Source of the DNA: Sporothrix humicola
Lineage: Eukaryota > Ascomycota > Sordariomycetes > Ophiostomatales > Ophiostomataceae
Assembly (NCBI GenBank): GCA_021396245.1
Contig: WNYE01000117.1
Span: 38,121-102,120 of the forward strand
DNA length: 64,000 nt
Reading direction: 5' to 3'
The notes beneath the pieces were generated by a model. It worked only from the letters and a program-made list of their open reading frames with translations. It did no database searches and was not told where the DNA came from. Made by a program: the position numbers and the translations under genes. Below, piece by piece: positions 53,649 through 64,000 of this stretch (its first letter is position 1; the number at the start of each line of letters is the position of its first letter).

Positions 53649-54028
53649 TGGGGTGATGGATGTGAACGAGTGAGATATGCTCATAAGTCCACAAAAAAGG
53701 CCTGGGATTTTGCCACGGGTGCTGTTGATAATAGTTGAAATGATAAATTGGGATGAATAAGACTAGTATTTTTGTATATGTTGATGGGAAGTATTTCCTA
53801 TTTGATGTGCAATTCTATTTGGAATGAACATATACAAGAGACATGAGGCCTGCCGAGAAAAGTAATCAAATATATAAAGAAGGAAAATAACCGTGCATAT
53901 GTCTAACGTTGCATGTCTAATGAACTGCTCAACTATCTATATCAAATCATACACACCAGAATGAAAACAACCAAGCATCATGCATTTGCGAAGAAAAGAG
54001 GGAACGCCTGAATGTGCCATCCTCCATT
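53649..54028. other. Convergent AT-rich 3' region
   Basis: The stretch separates the 3' ends of the tRNA synthetase and transporter 3. Nothing else is seen. Confidence 0.6.
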
Positions 54029-55891
54029 TCAACGCTTAATAATAAAGAGGGACGAAACAACCATGAGGGCGCCGGCAGAGACGACCAAGAGCCATTCTCT
54101 TTCAATGGTCCAGACAATGGCTTCGAGACAGCGTTGACGGAGGTCGGCAGGAACCTGGGTGAGAAGTTGACTGTGGGCACCGGCAATCGCGCCGCGGATC
54201 TGATCTTCAGTGAAATCACCCTGGCCATCTAGAACACCCCTAATGCCGGCATAGGCCCTGGATTGGAAGATGGCACTGGCAATGAGAAGACCAAGGAACT
54301 GCGAGGCACCCTGGCTGGCATTCATGAATTGGATCGCAGCAGGGATCTTGTCTGGCTGGACGATGTGGTGCGTGGCAATGTAATATGCTGCTTGGCTGGT
54401 AGAAAAGCCGATGCCTAGGAGGACAGAGAATCCGTAAACCTTTGCTGTGTCTGACGATCCGGCCTTGACAGTGAACATGGCTGCACCGCCAGCCACAAGG
54501 AAGAGACCGGTGACAAAGAACCACAGCCAAAAGAGTGCCGGCCGAGTCATAGCAATCAGACGACTGCAAGCAAGGACGCCGGTCGCATAGATTGCCACCA
54601 GAGGAAGCAAGCGGATTGCAGCATCTGTGGCGTCATCTCCATGGACAAAGAGGAAGAAGAGAGGAATGTAGTAGACGGAAACGAAGAGGGCCGCACCGCC
54701 ACAGGCAATCAGGACAAACAGGATGACCATGTGGCGATTGGCAAGGAATTCGACGGGGAACAGGCGGTATGCCTTTGAGGTCATCACCGTCCAGTACTGC
54801 GTGGCTCCAAATGCACAAAAGAGGACAGCTGCGAGAACGAAGAGGACAATGACACGAGCACTGTCCCATGCCCATCGTGTTCCGGCAAAGCTCAATGCAA
54901 GAGCGAGACTGGTGTACATGCTAGCTGACAGAAGCATGCCGAGGCCGTCCAGTTGGCGAAGTTTAGTGAGCACAGGGATATGTGCTTGTCGAGGAAGAGA
55001 GGGCAATGCGAATATGTACAAGGGTGATCCAGCACCAAATATCACAAGATTGAGATAGAATGCCTGCATGAAGTCAGTATGGGATATCGTCAGGCCGAAT
55101 GCTGAGAGGCACAAAATTATCAAAGGGGCAGAAAGAGCTTACCCATCTCCAAGTTGCAGAACTGTCGCCGAGAAGCCCACCGACAATGGGCCCAAGAACA
55201 CACCCAATGCCGTACACGACAACAATAACAGACATGTAGAACGGCCGTTCACTTGGTAGAGGGATCGAAGACATGAGATTGAGCGTACTGTATATCATGT
55301 TAGTAATTTGTGCCAGCCGTTGTGCCCTCTTGGCCCATGTCCATGCTGATTAACTCACCCCAAGTACATCCCGGCCCCGCCAATGCCGGCCCACACACGC
55401 CCAACAATGAGGGCGGACATGGACGGTGCTGCTCCGCAGAGTGCACTGCCAGCAGCAAATTGGAGAAGGCAGAGCAGATACAGCCATTTGACATTGAAAA
55501 GACCGTATCCTTTCCCGAGCGGCAAAATGGCTACTGCAGAGCCAAGACCAAATCCGTAACCAAGCCAGCCGAGCTCCGATATGCTGTTTTCATACGTGGA
55601 AGACACTGATGCCTGGATTGCTGCAGCGATTGATGTATCGAGACCGTACAGGAGATTGGCTGATAAGATGCCAATGAGAGTGCACACCCAGCGGAACCCT
55701 GTCACAGCACGCTGTACTGGGACTTTGGCATCATCCGCAGTTGGTGAGGCCGGCGACAAAGTAGTGTTGTTTGAAGGCGAGTCGGATTCGTCTTGTTTTT
55801 CAAGAAGGCTGGGATTATTTGTCGTATCGTGAGGTGTATTTGGTTGCGTGTCGGCCGCCTCCGACGGCTGAAAGACTGAATTGCTGGCCAT
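54029..55891 (-). CDS. MFS multidrug-type transporter, DHA2-like (transporter 3)
   Basis: This 570-residue efflux-type carrier is encoded by exons 55359-55891, 55143-55287 and 54029-55063 on the minus strand. A hydrophilic N-terminus of about 65 residues precedes about 14 hydrophobic helices. LYGLDTSIAAAIQASV corresponds to the LDxTIVxxALP motif of DHA2 proteins in helix 1. VGRVWAGIGGAGMYLG and GIGCVLGPIVGGLLGDSSATWRW correspond to motifs B and C of antiporters, with WRW ending helix 5. Such proteins export toxins, drugs or siderophore-like compounds with proton exchange. It lies next to regulator 4 and its upstream region shares the TTTCGGAGT word with that gene. Confidence 0.9.
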
Positions 55892-56355
55892 TGTGGTTCG
55901 CGAACTTGGCTCTATGCGTAACGAGAAGAGGACAAACAAATCGCTTGAAAAAGAAATTGAAACAAAAATATGCCTGATAAAGTACACGGGGACAAAAAGA
56001 TTAAATACATTTTCTTCATGGCGAACCCACATTGCTCGACGATATGATAAGATACCTTAAAACAGACCTACTCCGAAAAGTCCGATACCGCGGTGGAATT
56101 TTCGGAATGGAGATTTCGGAGTGGTGCTGTCTCAAAAAAACTAGCGCGCGCAGATCATCGGAGTTGTCATCAGTTAGTGCCCGCCCGTCAACACGGTAGA
56201 CCGTGGATGATACCCACACATATCATGGAACCAGTCACGGGCACTTATCTGGAAAAACCGCGAATGTTCCTCATTTCTTTTGATTTTTTCTAAACCACGT
56301 TTTATTTACAATTTGTCAGCCCAGTTTCTTAACGCCGCATAACTCCACGAGCTGG
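55892..56355. other. Promoter region of transporter 3
   Basis: The stretch holds clustered TCCGAAA/TTTCGGA words at 56071-56121 and otherwise nothing recognisable. The far end is the 3' region of regulator 4. Confidence 0.6.
56071..56121. promoter_or_regulatory. Inverted CTCCGAAAA / TTTTCGGA and TTTCGGAG words
   Basis: CTCCGAAAA at 56071 faces TTTTCGGA at 56099 and TTTCGGAG at 56114, about 180-230 bp upstream of the transporter 3 start. The same TTTTCGGAGT word occurs in the promoter of regulator 4, next door. The CGG core suits a zinc-cluster factor. Confidence 0.4.
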
Positions 56356-58771
56356 TCACCACCTCGACGCATCCCACTCCGTGCTGGGCCCAAGCAACTG
56401 GTCAAAATTATTAAAAGAATCCACAGCCAGTGCCCAATCCATGAACAGATTCAGACTTTCCGGGCTGCTTGGATTTCGCGGGTCAAGCCAGGCGAGAGAT
56501 GGGTCGTCAATGGCCATCATAGATGAAGAGGCCTCGACTTCACTCCCACGAGGCTCTCCAAGCATCGTGTCGCGGCACATGCCGGGGACAGCCGTGGACG
56601 CTGTAGAGTCGGATGTTGCCTGGTGCTCAATGGGGACACCAGCAACTCGTGCAAAGAACTCATCAACACGTTTCAGGAAGCAGCGCATGATAGAAGCCGC
56701 ATCGGCGGCAACGGCAAACTTGGACGCGGCGTAGACATCGCACACTGAGACAGCACACTCTGCTGCTTCCTTGGCCGCAGCAGTTGTTGCATGGAGAGGG
56801 TGAGCAAACAGAAAGCCAATGAGAGTGACGGCAGCGTTCCACAGCCATTGAAAGTACTCGTTCCAGCTTGGCGCCAGTAGAGTTGTGTCCCGTACGACTT
56901 TGTGCACGATGCGTACAAATGTGATTGCATGGCGTGCAGCCCGGGCAGCGTGGCGGTCAGTTGCAGCCATGTAGCGATATGGTGCATTTGAACCGGCGCC
57001 ACGGCGATAGTAGGAAATGAAGGGCCGGTAAAGATTGATCGCCATCGAGTGGTATGTCAGTTCCAAGTAAAGCCTTTGATTCTGCAGCCACACGGGGATC
57101 GTCTCGTCCAAGAGGACAGTGCTGCCATCGAAGGCGAACGGCTCATCATTTCCATTAGATCTCAGAAGACGCAAAGCAACCGGCACCAGATCGGCAAGAG
57201 CATGGAATGGCCCGACATGGCTTGACAAGACCTGGGCGAATTGTTCCAGGACCTCGGGATGGCGATAGGGCGAAGAGAGTGGCGGGTCATGCGCGGCAAG
57301 CAGTTCATCGTAACGACCATACACAGCGCGGTGAATATTGCCCGCTGTCGAGACAATAGCCCGAATGTGGGTGCCATATGTCAGCCAGGTCACCGAGCTT
57401 GTGCCGCTGATCAATGACGGTTCGTACAAAACAGACTTGGATGCAACATCTGGTGAATCAGACGGGAAAGAAACAAGCGACTCGCACGCAGGGTTCACGT
57501 CAAATGGCCGTCCTAGCTTCATGCACATTTTCGTATCGACCGTCCAGAGCGTCCACCAGATGCGTTTCCGCAGCTCTCGTTCTGCTTGTGGCATATGGGC
57601 CGGCGGTTCACGGTGAAGACCAGAGATCGTTGCGTCCCGCACTGCAAGGGCCAGTGTTGCATGAGCTGTGTTTTGAAACGACGCGCAGCAAAGGTAGACC
57701 ACGGCCAGGAGCAGCACCTGCACTGTTGTCGCAGAGGGACATTCCATGTCGGCGGTTATCAGAGCATGACCTCGGCGATAATGCCATCGGCCAGCAATTG
57801 TCGGGTCCTCTCCAACCGCCAAAGCAGCGGCAGAGACAGCTTGCGGGAGAAAGGCCGAGCTACTTTGTATACAGAGCGCCAATATCATGTCAACCAGTGC
57901 AGAGTCCTTCCTCCCCGTCTGACCAGAATTGCTGTTCTCCCAGAGACTTGCATAGTGAAGTTGGAATGCCTCTTCGTCAACAATGGGGAATGCGCAGTAA
58001 TACGACTCCCAGAATGTGTTGAGAAAGTATTCTTCCTGAACTCTCGTCATCGCAGGAGAAGTAGACGAGCCGCTGGCAGATGGATCTTGCGTGGCGCCAA
58101 CACCGCTATTTTGCACAGAGGTCTCTCGACCGGTCGGATGTGCGAGCCGTCTATGAGCCCCAGTCAGCAGCATGTTGCGTGCCGGCACCTGGTCATTGAA
58201 CGCATTGCCGACAAACGTCCCGACGCGTCCGAGGAAGTATTGCATGGACGACGGGCCATAAAACGACAATGTATGTTCAGAGCGGGCAGTAGCAACGCAG
58301 ATTCCCTCCCAGCGGCCAATCTCGGGAATATGGGACGGATGCGACAACTCAGGCGTCCCGACAACAGTTGTGGCTGACGGTGACAGCTGTGTCGAATGAG
58401 TATGAGTGCCATTGGTGACGGTCTCGCCGTCGTCTTGCTCAGCCTCTAGTTGTCGGATGCGCTCCTTGAGTCGCTCGATTTCCCTGGCGTCGCCTGTCAG
58501 TATAATAAAAAAACAATAAAAGTGCCAAAGTACGTGGCTCTTGTGTCTGGATTGCAGCTCACCTTAGTGCCTGTGGTAATGAGCGTGGATTATCTGTCCG
58601 CTCGTCGTGGCACACAACGCCGCTTTTCTCACACGCGCGACATGGACGGCCAAGATCACATTTCACCCGCCGTGTGCGACACCAGTCGCAGGCCCGTGAT
58701 ACTTGTTTGCGGACGCCATTCTTTGGTGTTGCTTGTTTCGGCAGTGGAGAGTTCTCCATGGTGCTGGTCAT
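56356..58771 (-). CDS. Zn2Cys6 fungal transcription factor (regulator 4)
   Basis: The 778-residue regulator has exon 1 58563-58771, carrying the whole zinc cluster (Cys28, 31, 38, 44, 47, 54), and exon 2 56356-58483. Two AG acceptors lie ten bases apart. Only the inner one (GCCAG before GGAAATC) keeps frame and yields the coiled coil REIERLKERIRQLEAEQ. The outer one (TGACAG) would shift the frame. The fungal regulator domain is recognisable from FWESYYCAFPIVDEEAF to RKRIWWTLWTVDTKMCMKLGRPF (xylanolytic-activator type, PF04082). It is adjacent to transporter 3. A second ATG at codon 5 is an alternative start. Confidence 0.9.
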
Positions 58772-59555
58772 GGTGCTGTGGGAGACAAATGGATTTGGTA
58801 TGAATGTAAGTGAAGCCCGCGGCCGTGGATCTCACGCTGTACGCGACAAGGGATATTTCTGTCGGAGTTTTCGGAGTTTGCGATGAAGCTCAAGCTAAAA
58901 TGCTTTGCGGGTCATTTTTTTGGCTGGCATGAAAAACTACAGTGGATATTGCCAGGCAAGTCTCATAGGCAAGTTGTCTGAAACAGCTGCCTTCTTCATT
59001 CATTGTTTCAATCATGAAGTACCGGCGTGTTGACGACCAGACCTTGCTTCTCCTAACGTTAAATTCATTTGTTGTTCACACCCCTTTATTTCTGTTGCTT
59101 CGCTCCTACTCGTTCCAAGTCGGTAACGGCACGCCAGCAAACAGATAACATAATCACATTCACTGTAAGCTCCGAGCCAAGCTCACTAGGGAGCTGTCAG
59201 GACGGCGATCAACTTGTAGTTTTACGTCCCTGCTCAATAACGGCAAACGTCACACAGATGAGGGGCCAAATGTGTGCAATTGCATAACATGGATATCGTC
59301 ACCGGCGATGTGAGAATAAAGTCATGACACAGGAACGCTAGTGGCACGCGCCACTAGAATGACAAATGGACGGCGACTTAACACGGCGACGCTACAGCGT
59401 CCTCCAGCGGATCATCCCTTCTGTCCACGCTGCTGCCCCTCAAATTCACCATCTGGCTCCCGCATTGCACCATTCAAATACTGCACACATCTCGCTCTTA
59501 CCAACACAATACATCCCAGCCCCATCCACATAGGACATTCAAATCATTCACAAAC
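58772..59555. other. Divergent promoter region of regulator 4 and the TPR gene
   Basis: No gene is seen. A direct repeat of TCGGAGTTT lies close to the regulator 4 start (58862-58879). The right end should be the TPR gene promoter. Confidence 0.6.
58862..58879. promoter_or_regulatory. Direct repeat TCGGAGTT / TTCGGAGTTT
   Basis: Two copies of TCGGAGTTT in direct orientation lie about 100 bp upstream of regulator 4. The TTTCGGAGT word also occurs upstream of transporter 3 (56114-56122). Auto-regulation together with control of the transporter is a simple hypothesis. Confidence 0.4.
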
Positions 59556-61289
59556 ATGACGGACAATTACTACGACCTGGGCGACTACGCACTGCCCGTG
59601 AGCACCGCGTCGGCGGACTGCCAGCTGTGGTTCAACCGCGGGATACGGTGGGCATTTGCATTCAACCACGAAGAGGCCGTGCGCTGCTTCCGGCGAGCAA
59701 CAGAGCACGATGCAAACTGCGTGATGGCATATTGGGGCATCGCATATGCACGCGGGCCCAACTACAACAAGGCATGGGTGCGGTTCGACACATCAGACTT
59801 GCGGCGCGCATTTACCGATGGCATCGCGGCATTGGAGCAAGCCGCGGCCCTCAAAGACCATGGCAGCGAGCGTGAGAATGCGCTTGTGGAGGCCCTGCGG
59901 CCGCGCTTCCCCGATGACCCGGCTGAGCCGAGCTCGCTCCTTCCCGAGACACTTGGCCAGCTGGACGAGCGCTACGTTGTCGCCATGCGCAAGGTGTACG
60001 AGGCCTACCCGGACAACCTGGAAGTGGCCGGCCTGTTCACAGAAGCGCTCATGTGCGTCAGTCCACGGCGGCTGTGGGATCTCAGCACCGGCGAAGAGCT
60101 GTACTACACAAAAGAGGCGCGCTCTGTGATCGAGCCCGCATTGAAGCGCCAGCCCAACCATCCCATGTTCTGCCACCTGTACATCCATCTCATGGAGATG
60201 GCGCCGTATCCCGAAATCGCCCTGCCGGCTGCCAACACTCTGCGGCGGCTGATGCCACAGGGCTCGCACATGCTGCATATGCCGACACACATCGATGCGG
60301 CTGTGGGTGACTACCAGAACGTCGTGGACTCAAATCACAAGGCCATGGTGGCGGACGACGACTACTTTGCTCGCCAGACAGCGACGAGCTCTCCGCCGAT
60401 CCTGTACCACCTCTATCGCATCCACAACGTCTATGTCAAGTGCTACGGTGCCATCATCTCGGGCCAGTCCAAGGCGGCCATTGAGGCTGCCGCCACCATC
60501 CAAAAGCTCATCACGCCAGAGCTTCTGAGTATCAAGAGCCCGCCCATGGCCGACTGGGTCGAGAGTATCAACGGCGCAATGGCACACGCGCTGATCCGGT
60601 TCGGGCGATGGGATGATGTCCTGGCATGGCCGCTGCCAGAAGATCAACAACTGTACAGCTCGACCACGGCCATGGTCTACTATGCGCGCGGCATTGCCTA
60701 TGCCGTTCTCGGACGTCTCGACGAGGCAGAAGAGGCGCATAAGAAGTTTGAGGCGGCCCGCCAGCTTGTCTCGGAGACTCGTCTCAACGCTCTGCCTGTG
60801 TTGGAAAAGGATGTGCTGTTGGTCGCCCAGTCCATGCTCGCTGGTGAGATCGCTTACCGCAAGGGCAGTGTCGATGAGGCATTTGACCATTTGCGTGCAG
60901 CTGTCGCTGCTGAAGACCGTCTTCCCTACAGCGACCCTCCTGCCTGGATGCAGCCCTCTCGGCATGCACTTGGTGCACTGTTGCTAGAGCAGGGCCGCGT
61001 TGACGAAGCTGAGCAAGTCTACCGTGACGATCTTGGGTTTGGCAACCTGCCCCGCCGCAAAGCCCGCATCAACAATGTCTGGGCACTTCACGGTCTATGT
61101 GAGTGCTTGACCAAGACGGGAAAGGCAGACCAGCTGGCCATCCTGCGCATCCAACGAGATGTGGCGCTGGCGCTGGCGGATGTGCCGCTGCAAGCGTCGT
61201 GCTTCTGCCGGCTGTCTGTACTTCCTGCTGAGGCATCTGCGACGGACAAATCCTGCTGCAGTGGGGCTGCAGGCGGCATTAAGGCGTAA
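59556..61289 (+). CDS. TPR-repeat protein of a bacterial-like family
   Basis: The 577-residue single-exon protein consists mostly of helical repeats. Near the N-terminus, FNRGIRWAFAFNHEEAVRCFRRAT followed by MAYWGIAYARGPNYNK is the hallmark of a TPR family common in bacteria and scattered in fungi. HMLHMPTHIDAAVGDYQ in the middle is a second family landmark. More TPR pairs (YYARGIAYAVLGRLDEAEEAHKKF and ALGALLLEQGRVDEAEQVY) lie toward the C-terminus. The last 30 residues are Cys-rich and not conserved-looking. No catalytic function is established; TPRs usually mediate protein contacts. No intron, no signal peptide, no membrane segment. The absence of introns and bacterial resemblance raise transfer as a possibility, not a conclusion. 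Confidence 0.88.
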   Translation: MTDNYYDLGDYALPVSTASADCQLWFNRGIRWAFAFNHEEAVRCFRRATEHDANCVMAYWGIAYARGPNYNKAWVRFDTSDLRRAFTDGIAALEQAAALKDHGSERENALVEALRPRFPDDPAEPSSLLPETLGQLDERYVVAMRKVYEAYPDNLEVAGLFTEALMCVSPRRLWDLSTGEELYYTKEARSVIEPALKRQPNHPMFCHLYIHLMEMAPYPEIALPAANTLRRLMPQGSHMLHMPTHIDAAVGDYQNVVDSNHKAMVADDDYFARQTATSSPPILYHLYRIHNVYVKCYGAIISGQSKAAIEAAATIQKLITPELLSIKSPPMADWVESINGAMAHALIRFGRWDDVLAWPLPEDQQLYSSTTAMVYYARGIAYAVLGRLDEAEEAHKKFEAARQLVSETRLNALPVLEKDVLLVAQSMLAGEIAYRKGSVDEAFDHLRAAVAAEDRLPYSDPPAWMQPSRHALGALLLEQGRVDEAEQVYRDDLGFGNLPRRKARINNVWALHGLCECLTKTGKADQLAILRIQRDVALALADVPLQASCFCRLSVLPAEASATDKSCCSGAAGGIKA

Positions 61290-61813
61290 CCTATCTGATG
61301 AGAAGGAAGTTGGAGCCGGCACATAATTTCTGTGGCCTCTCTTGTACGGAATGTGTATTGTATTCGGAGAAACCAAAACAGCACGTATCATGAATAAAAT
61401 ATATGACAAATACCACCCCTTCCTGAATACTGCATTTATTTTCTCCATGCATCTATCCTTTCCAGCTAAATTGAAGATGCCGAGATGTAGCAGCAAAACC
61501 CCCTCTTCCCCGGAACGATTCCGACCCCAGTGCAAAATAGTGCGATTTTCAACACTCACGGCACTCTTCCGGCACATTTAACACATGTGATTTTAGCTAC
61601 TTCTTCCACTTCCTGCGCGCTACCATCAACTAACACCTATTGAGATTGACAATCACCAAAGTAAATAGCGTTGGATGCATATCTCCCCGCAAAGCCGGCT
61701 TCAATTCCGTGATATAAATCCGGGGTCGAGCACTTCTTGTCTCCCTCCTTCCTTTCATCATCAACCATCCGGATTGCATTTTCATTTCGAAAAATCTCAG
61801 GCACACAAACATC
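61290..61813. other. Intergenic region between TPR and esterase genes
   Basis: This holds the 3' UTR of the TPR gene and the promoter of the esterase. Nothing else is recognised. Confidence 0.6.
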
Positions 61814-63019
61814 ATGGCCGCCGACACTTTCCAAGACCCGGGCTTTCATTTGTCCTTGGCAGAAAAGGCGAGCTTGGTCGTTTACCTAGCTTTGATCAGT
61901 ATGTTCCGTCCATATCTTTCTTCTTGGCCTGAGCCCCTTTTATTCTCTCGGTAATTTTAACCCACTTTGATAGTCGTGCCCAAGGCCATCGTCAATACCA
62001 CAAGAGCTGCCACCACGGCAATCTGGCGCGGCCTGTCTCCGCGATTCTATCTCAAATGCGGCGTTCTCGGTGTCGCTTTGGGCAATCTGGCGCCGAAGCA
62101 GCTGCAGTTCCTGAGTGGTACTTCCATCAAGGCCTATCGGGTGTGGGCCAAGTCTATGGCGAAGAAGGCCAGTGACAAGAGCCAGCTGGCCAGCCGTATC
62201 GCGACCGAGATCCAGCCGCTGTCCGACGGCAAATCATGCATCTTGTGGATGGGCGATCGGAAGGCAGCTACAAAATACGTGCTCTTCTTCCACGGCGGCG
62301 GCTACATCGCACCCCTTATGCGCGGCCATATTGAGTGGTGCTGGCGCGTGTTCGTGCAGCCACACATTGGCACATCGAACGAGACTGCTGTTGCCATGCT
62401 GGACTACACGCTCTGTCCACATGCACAGTTTCCAACACAGCTCCGGCAGGCCATCGAAGCCTTGCAGGTCCTACTGTGCTCGGGAGTTGAGCCAGATCAG
62501 ATTCTTATTGGCGGCGACTCGGCTGGAGGCAATTGCACAGCTCACATGATAAGCCACCTGGCGCGGCCAGTCACAGCACACGCGCCAGCCATCAAGCTCG
62601 ACAAGCCATTGTGCGGAGCCTTCCTAGTCTCGCCGTGGATGAGCCCAGACACGAGCCACCGCTCCATGACAGACAACCACGGCATTGACATGCTTACAGC
62701 GGAAATCGTTACCGACGCATCTAATAATTTCTACGGGACTGGCCGGTCCCCAGAGAATATGCTCGATGAGGCGGCGTATCCGTTTAATGACATCGACAAA
62801 GCGGTCAATAGTGTTTTAGTAACGGCAGGGAAGCACGAGGTTCTGCTGGACCATGCCGTTGTTCTTGTAGACCGTCTACGGAAACATAACCCGAACTTAC
62901 CAATTAAGTTCGAAGTTGCCGACGATGAGGCTCATGATTTTATTCTCTTGGAAGGAGAGTCCCATAAGACAGGTGCCGCAATGGAACGGATGAAGACTTG
63001 GGCGAATAGTTTAATATAG
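61814..63019 (+). CDS. HSL-type alpha/beta-hydrolase (esterase/lipase)
   Basis: This 376-residue esterase has exons 61814-61898 and 61974-63019; the short first exon adds a hydrophobic N-terminal segment (LVVYLALIIVPKAIV) that may anchor the enzyme to a membrane. The oxyanion-hole HGGG is in LFFHGGGYIAP. The nucleophile serine is in GGDSAGGN, and the histidine in DDEAHDFILLEG. This is the hormone-sensitive-lipase layout. Such enzymes hydrolyse acyl esters of steroids, terpenoids or short-chain substrates. It is the last gene before the AT-rich block, and its 3' end lies only a few hundred bases from it. Confidence 0.92.
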
Positions 63020-64000
63020 TTATGTAGTAAAATAGTGTTTTTCCTTTTTAATTTAATGTGTGTAAATGGTATTAATACAGAGTAATAATACAGCCCAGAG
63101 GTGGAATCGCTCAATCCCGTGCTTTTGTTTATCACAATTTCTCTTCGTACACCTTGATCCGCCACTGTATAACTCTATTATGCTTGCCCTGCTAACCATA
63201 GCGATGTAACGCAAACGTCTCCCACTCGGGCGCAAGAATACGCGGAAACATACCTATCTTAAAAATAACTCGTCCGGGAAACAAAGGCGTGACCGACTTG
63301 ACGGGGCTATACCTTAAGTTAAAAATTTTAACGGTTTCCACTAACGAGATTTACACTATTAAACACGGTTAAGGTTAAAAGACCAAGCCCCACGTTTTAT
63401 TATATACAAAAATCCGGAAAAATTCGTAAATTTAAAAAGTATTTTTTTTATATTTTTAAGTCCCCTGAATTTTATTGTATAATTTTTTAAAGTTTTATTA
63501 TAATATAACTCCATTTAATAAACTACGCTTATTAATTTTTATTTTATCGTTAAAAACGACGCTCGTTTTAACTTTACTTAATAAACCACTATGTTACGGA
63601 CATAACCTCCACAGCCTCAATAATAAGCCAAAGCAACATAAACCGACCCCTTAACGGGTACGGAAGATAAATAATACGACCGACGTAAAACGGCGGTATT
63701 AATATAACTAAAAGGTAACTTTTTTAAAATATAAGATAAAGGACGAATTATACTACGACGGGATTAATTAATTAAAAAATAAAACGTTACTTTATATAAA
63801 AATAAAGTAAAAAGTATAAAGTAGTATAAACTAAAGGATAACTTTATATAAGAATAAAATAAAGGTTATAAAACCGTATAAAGTATAATAAATATATAAG
63901 ATTAAGGTTTTTTTTTAATAATTTAAATAAAAAACTTAGTTATTACCGATTATTTAAAATATATAATTATATAAACTTATATTTTTATATTTTTATTATA
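63020..64000. other. AT-rich, RIP-like block at the right edge
   Basis: From about 63250 the base composition falls sharply to AT-rich DNA full of TpA steps, TATAA and TTAAA words, with scattered CGACG remnants. There are no long open frames. This is typical of repeats degraded by C-to-T mutation (RIP) in ascomycetes. The original element is not recognisable. The boundary with the GC-rich genes is abrupt and no terminal repeats are visible before the window ends. Confidence 0.7.

Noticed and set aside
1..64000. Secondary-metabolite biosynthetic cluster
   Set aside because: No PKS, NRPS, terpene synthase, DMATS or prenyltransferase is present; the enzyme set fits catabolism or detoxification better.
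1..64000. CRISPR arrays or bacterial operons
   Set aside because: Repeats present are simple or diverged, without spacers, and genes carry spliceosomal introns.

Overview
The window is nuclear DNA of a filamentous ascomycete (Pezizomycotina). Genes lie on both strands, many as GC-rich single-exon frames. The introns are short (55-100 bp in almost every case) with GTRNGT-type donors and CTAAC/CTGAC branch sites. There are four Zn2Cys6 transcription factors, and the right edge is an AT- and TpA-rich block of the kind left by repeat-induced point mutation. Sordariomycetes is most likely; an Ophiostomatales-like (Sporothrix/Ophiostoma) origin is a guess from gene content, not something the sequence proves.

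Layout. 1-11.0 kb: the 5' end of a Baeyer-Villiger monooxygenase (BVMO), a short-chain dehydrogenase with a 9-nt micro-exon, a secreted type-B carboxylesterase, a zinc alcohol dehydrogenase, an aldehyde dehydrogenase and an epoxide-hydrolase-like alpha/beta hydrolase. 12.2-18.3 kb: a FAD monooxygenase fused to a polytopic membrane domain, and a first Zn2Cys6 regulator. 18.3-25.6 kb: a gene-poor stretch with palindromes, two diverged direct repeats, and between them a UPF1-type helicase gene broken by one in-frame TAG and lacking its second RecA domain. 25.6-36.2 kb: a second BVMO, two sugar-porter-family transporters and a second Zn2Cys6 regulator. 37.1-50.3 kb: a phytanoyl-CoA-type dioxygenase, a DHCR24-like FAD oxidoreductase, an extended SDR, an alcohol dehydrogenase pseudogene with four lesions, a quinone-oxidoreductase-like MDR enzyme, a DapA-type aldolase and a third Zn2Cys6 regulator. 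51.5-53.6 kb: a housekeeping-type glutaminyl-tRNA synthetase. 54.0-63.0 kb: a DHA2-type drug transporter, a fourth Zn2Cys6 regulator, a bacterial-like TPR protein and an HSL-type esterase. 63.0-64.0 kb: the AT-rich block.

How the genes could work together. The left 50 kb carries one or more of every enzyme class needed to open a cyclic alcohol or ketone: SDR/ADH to ketone, BVMO to lactone, esterase or hydrolase to hydroxy acid, ADH and ALDH to a diacid, plus an aldolase, oxygenases, transporters and dedicated regulators. No polyketide synthase, NRPS, terpene synthase or prenyltransferase is present. A catabolic or detoxifying region for terpenoid-like or alicyclic compounds therefore fits better than a biosynthetic cluster. 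This is inference from gene classes and order; no substrate can be read from the sequence. All exon boundaries were worked out by eye from splice signals, reading frame and family conservation.
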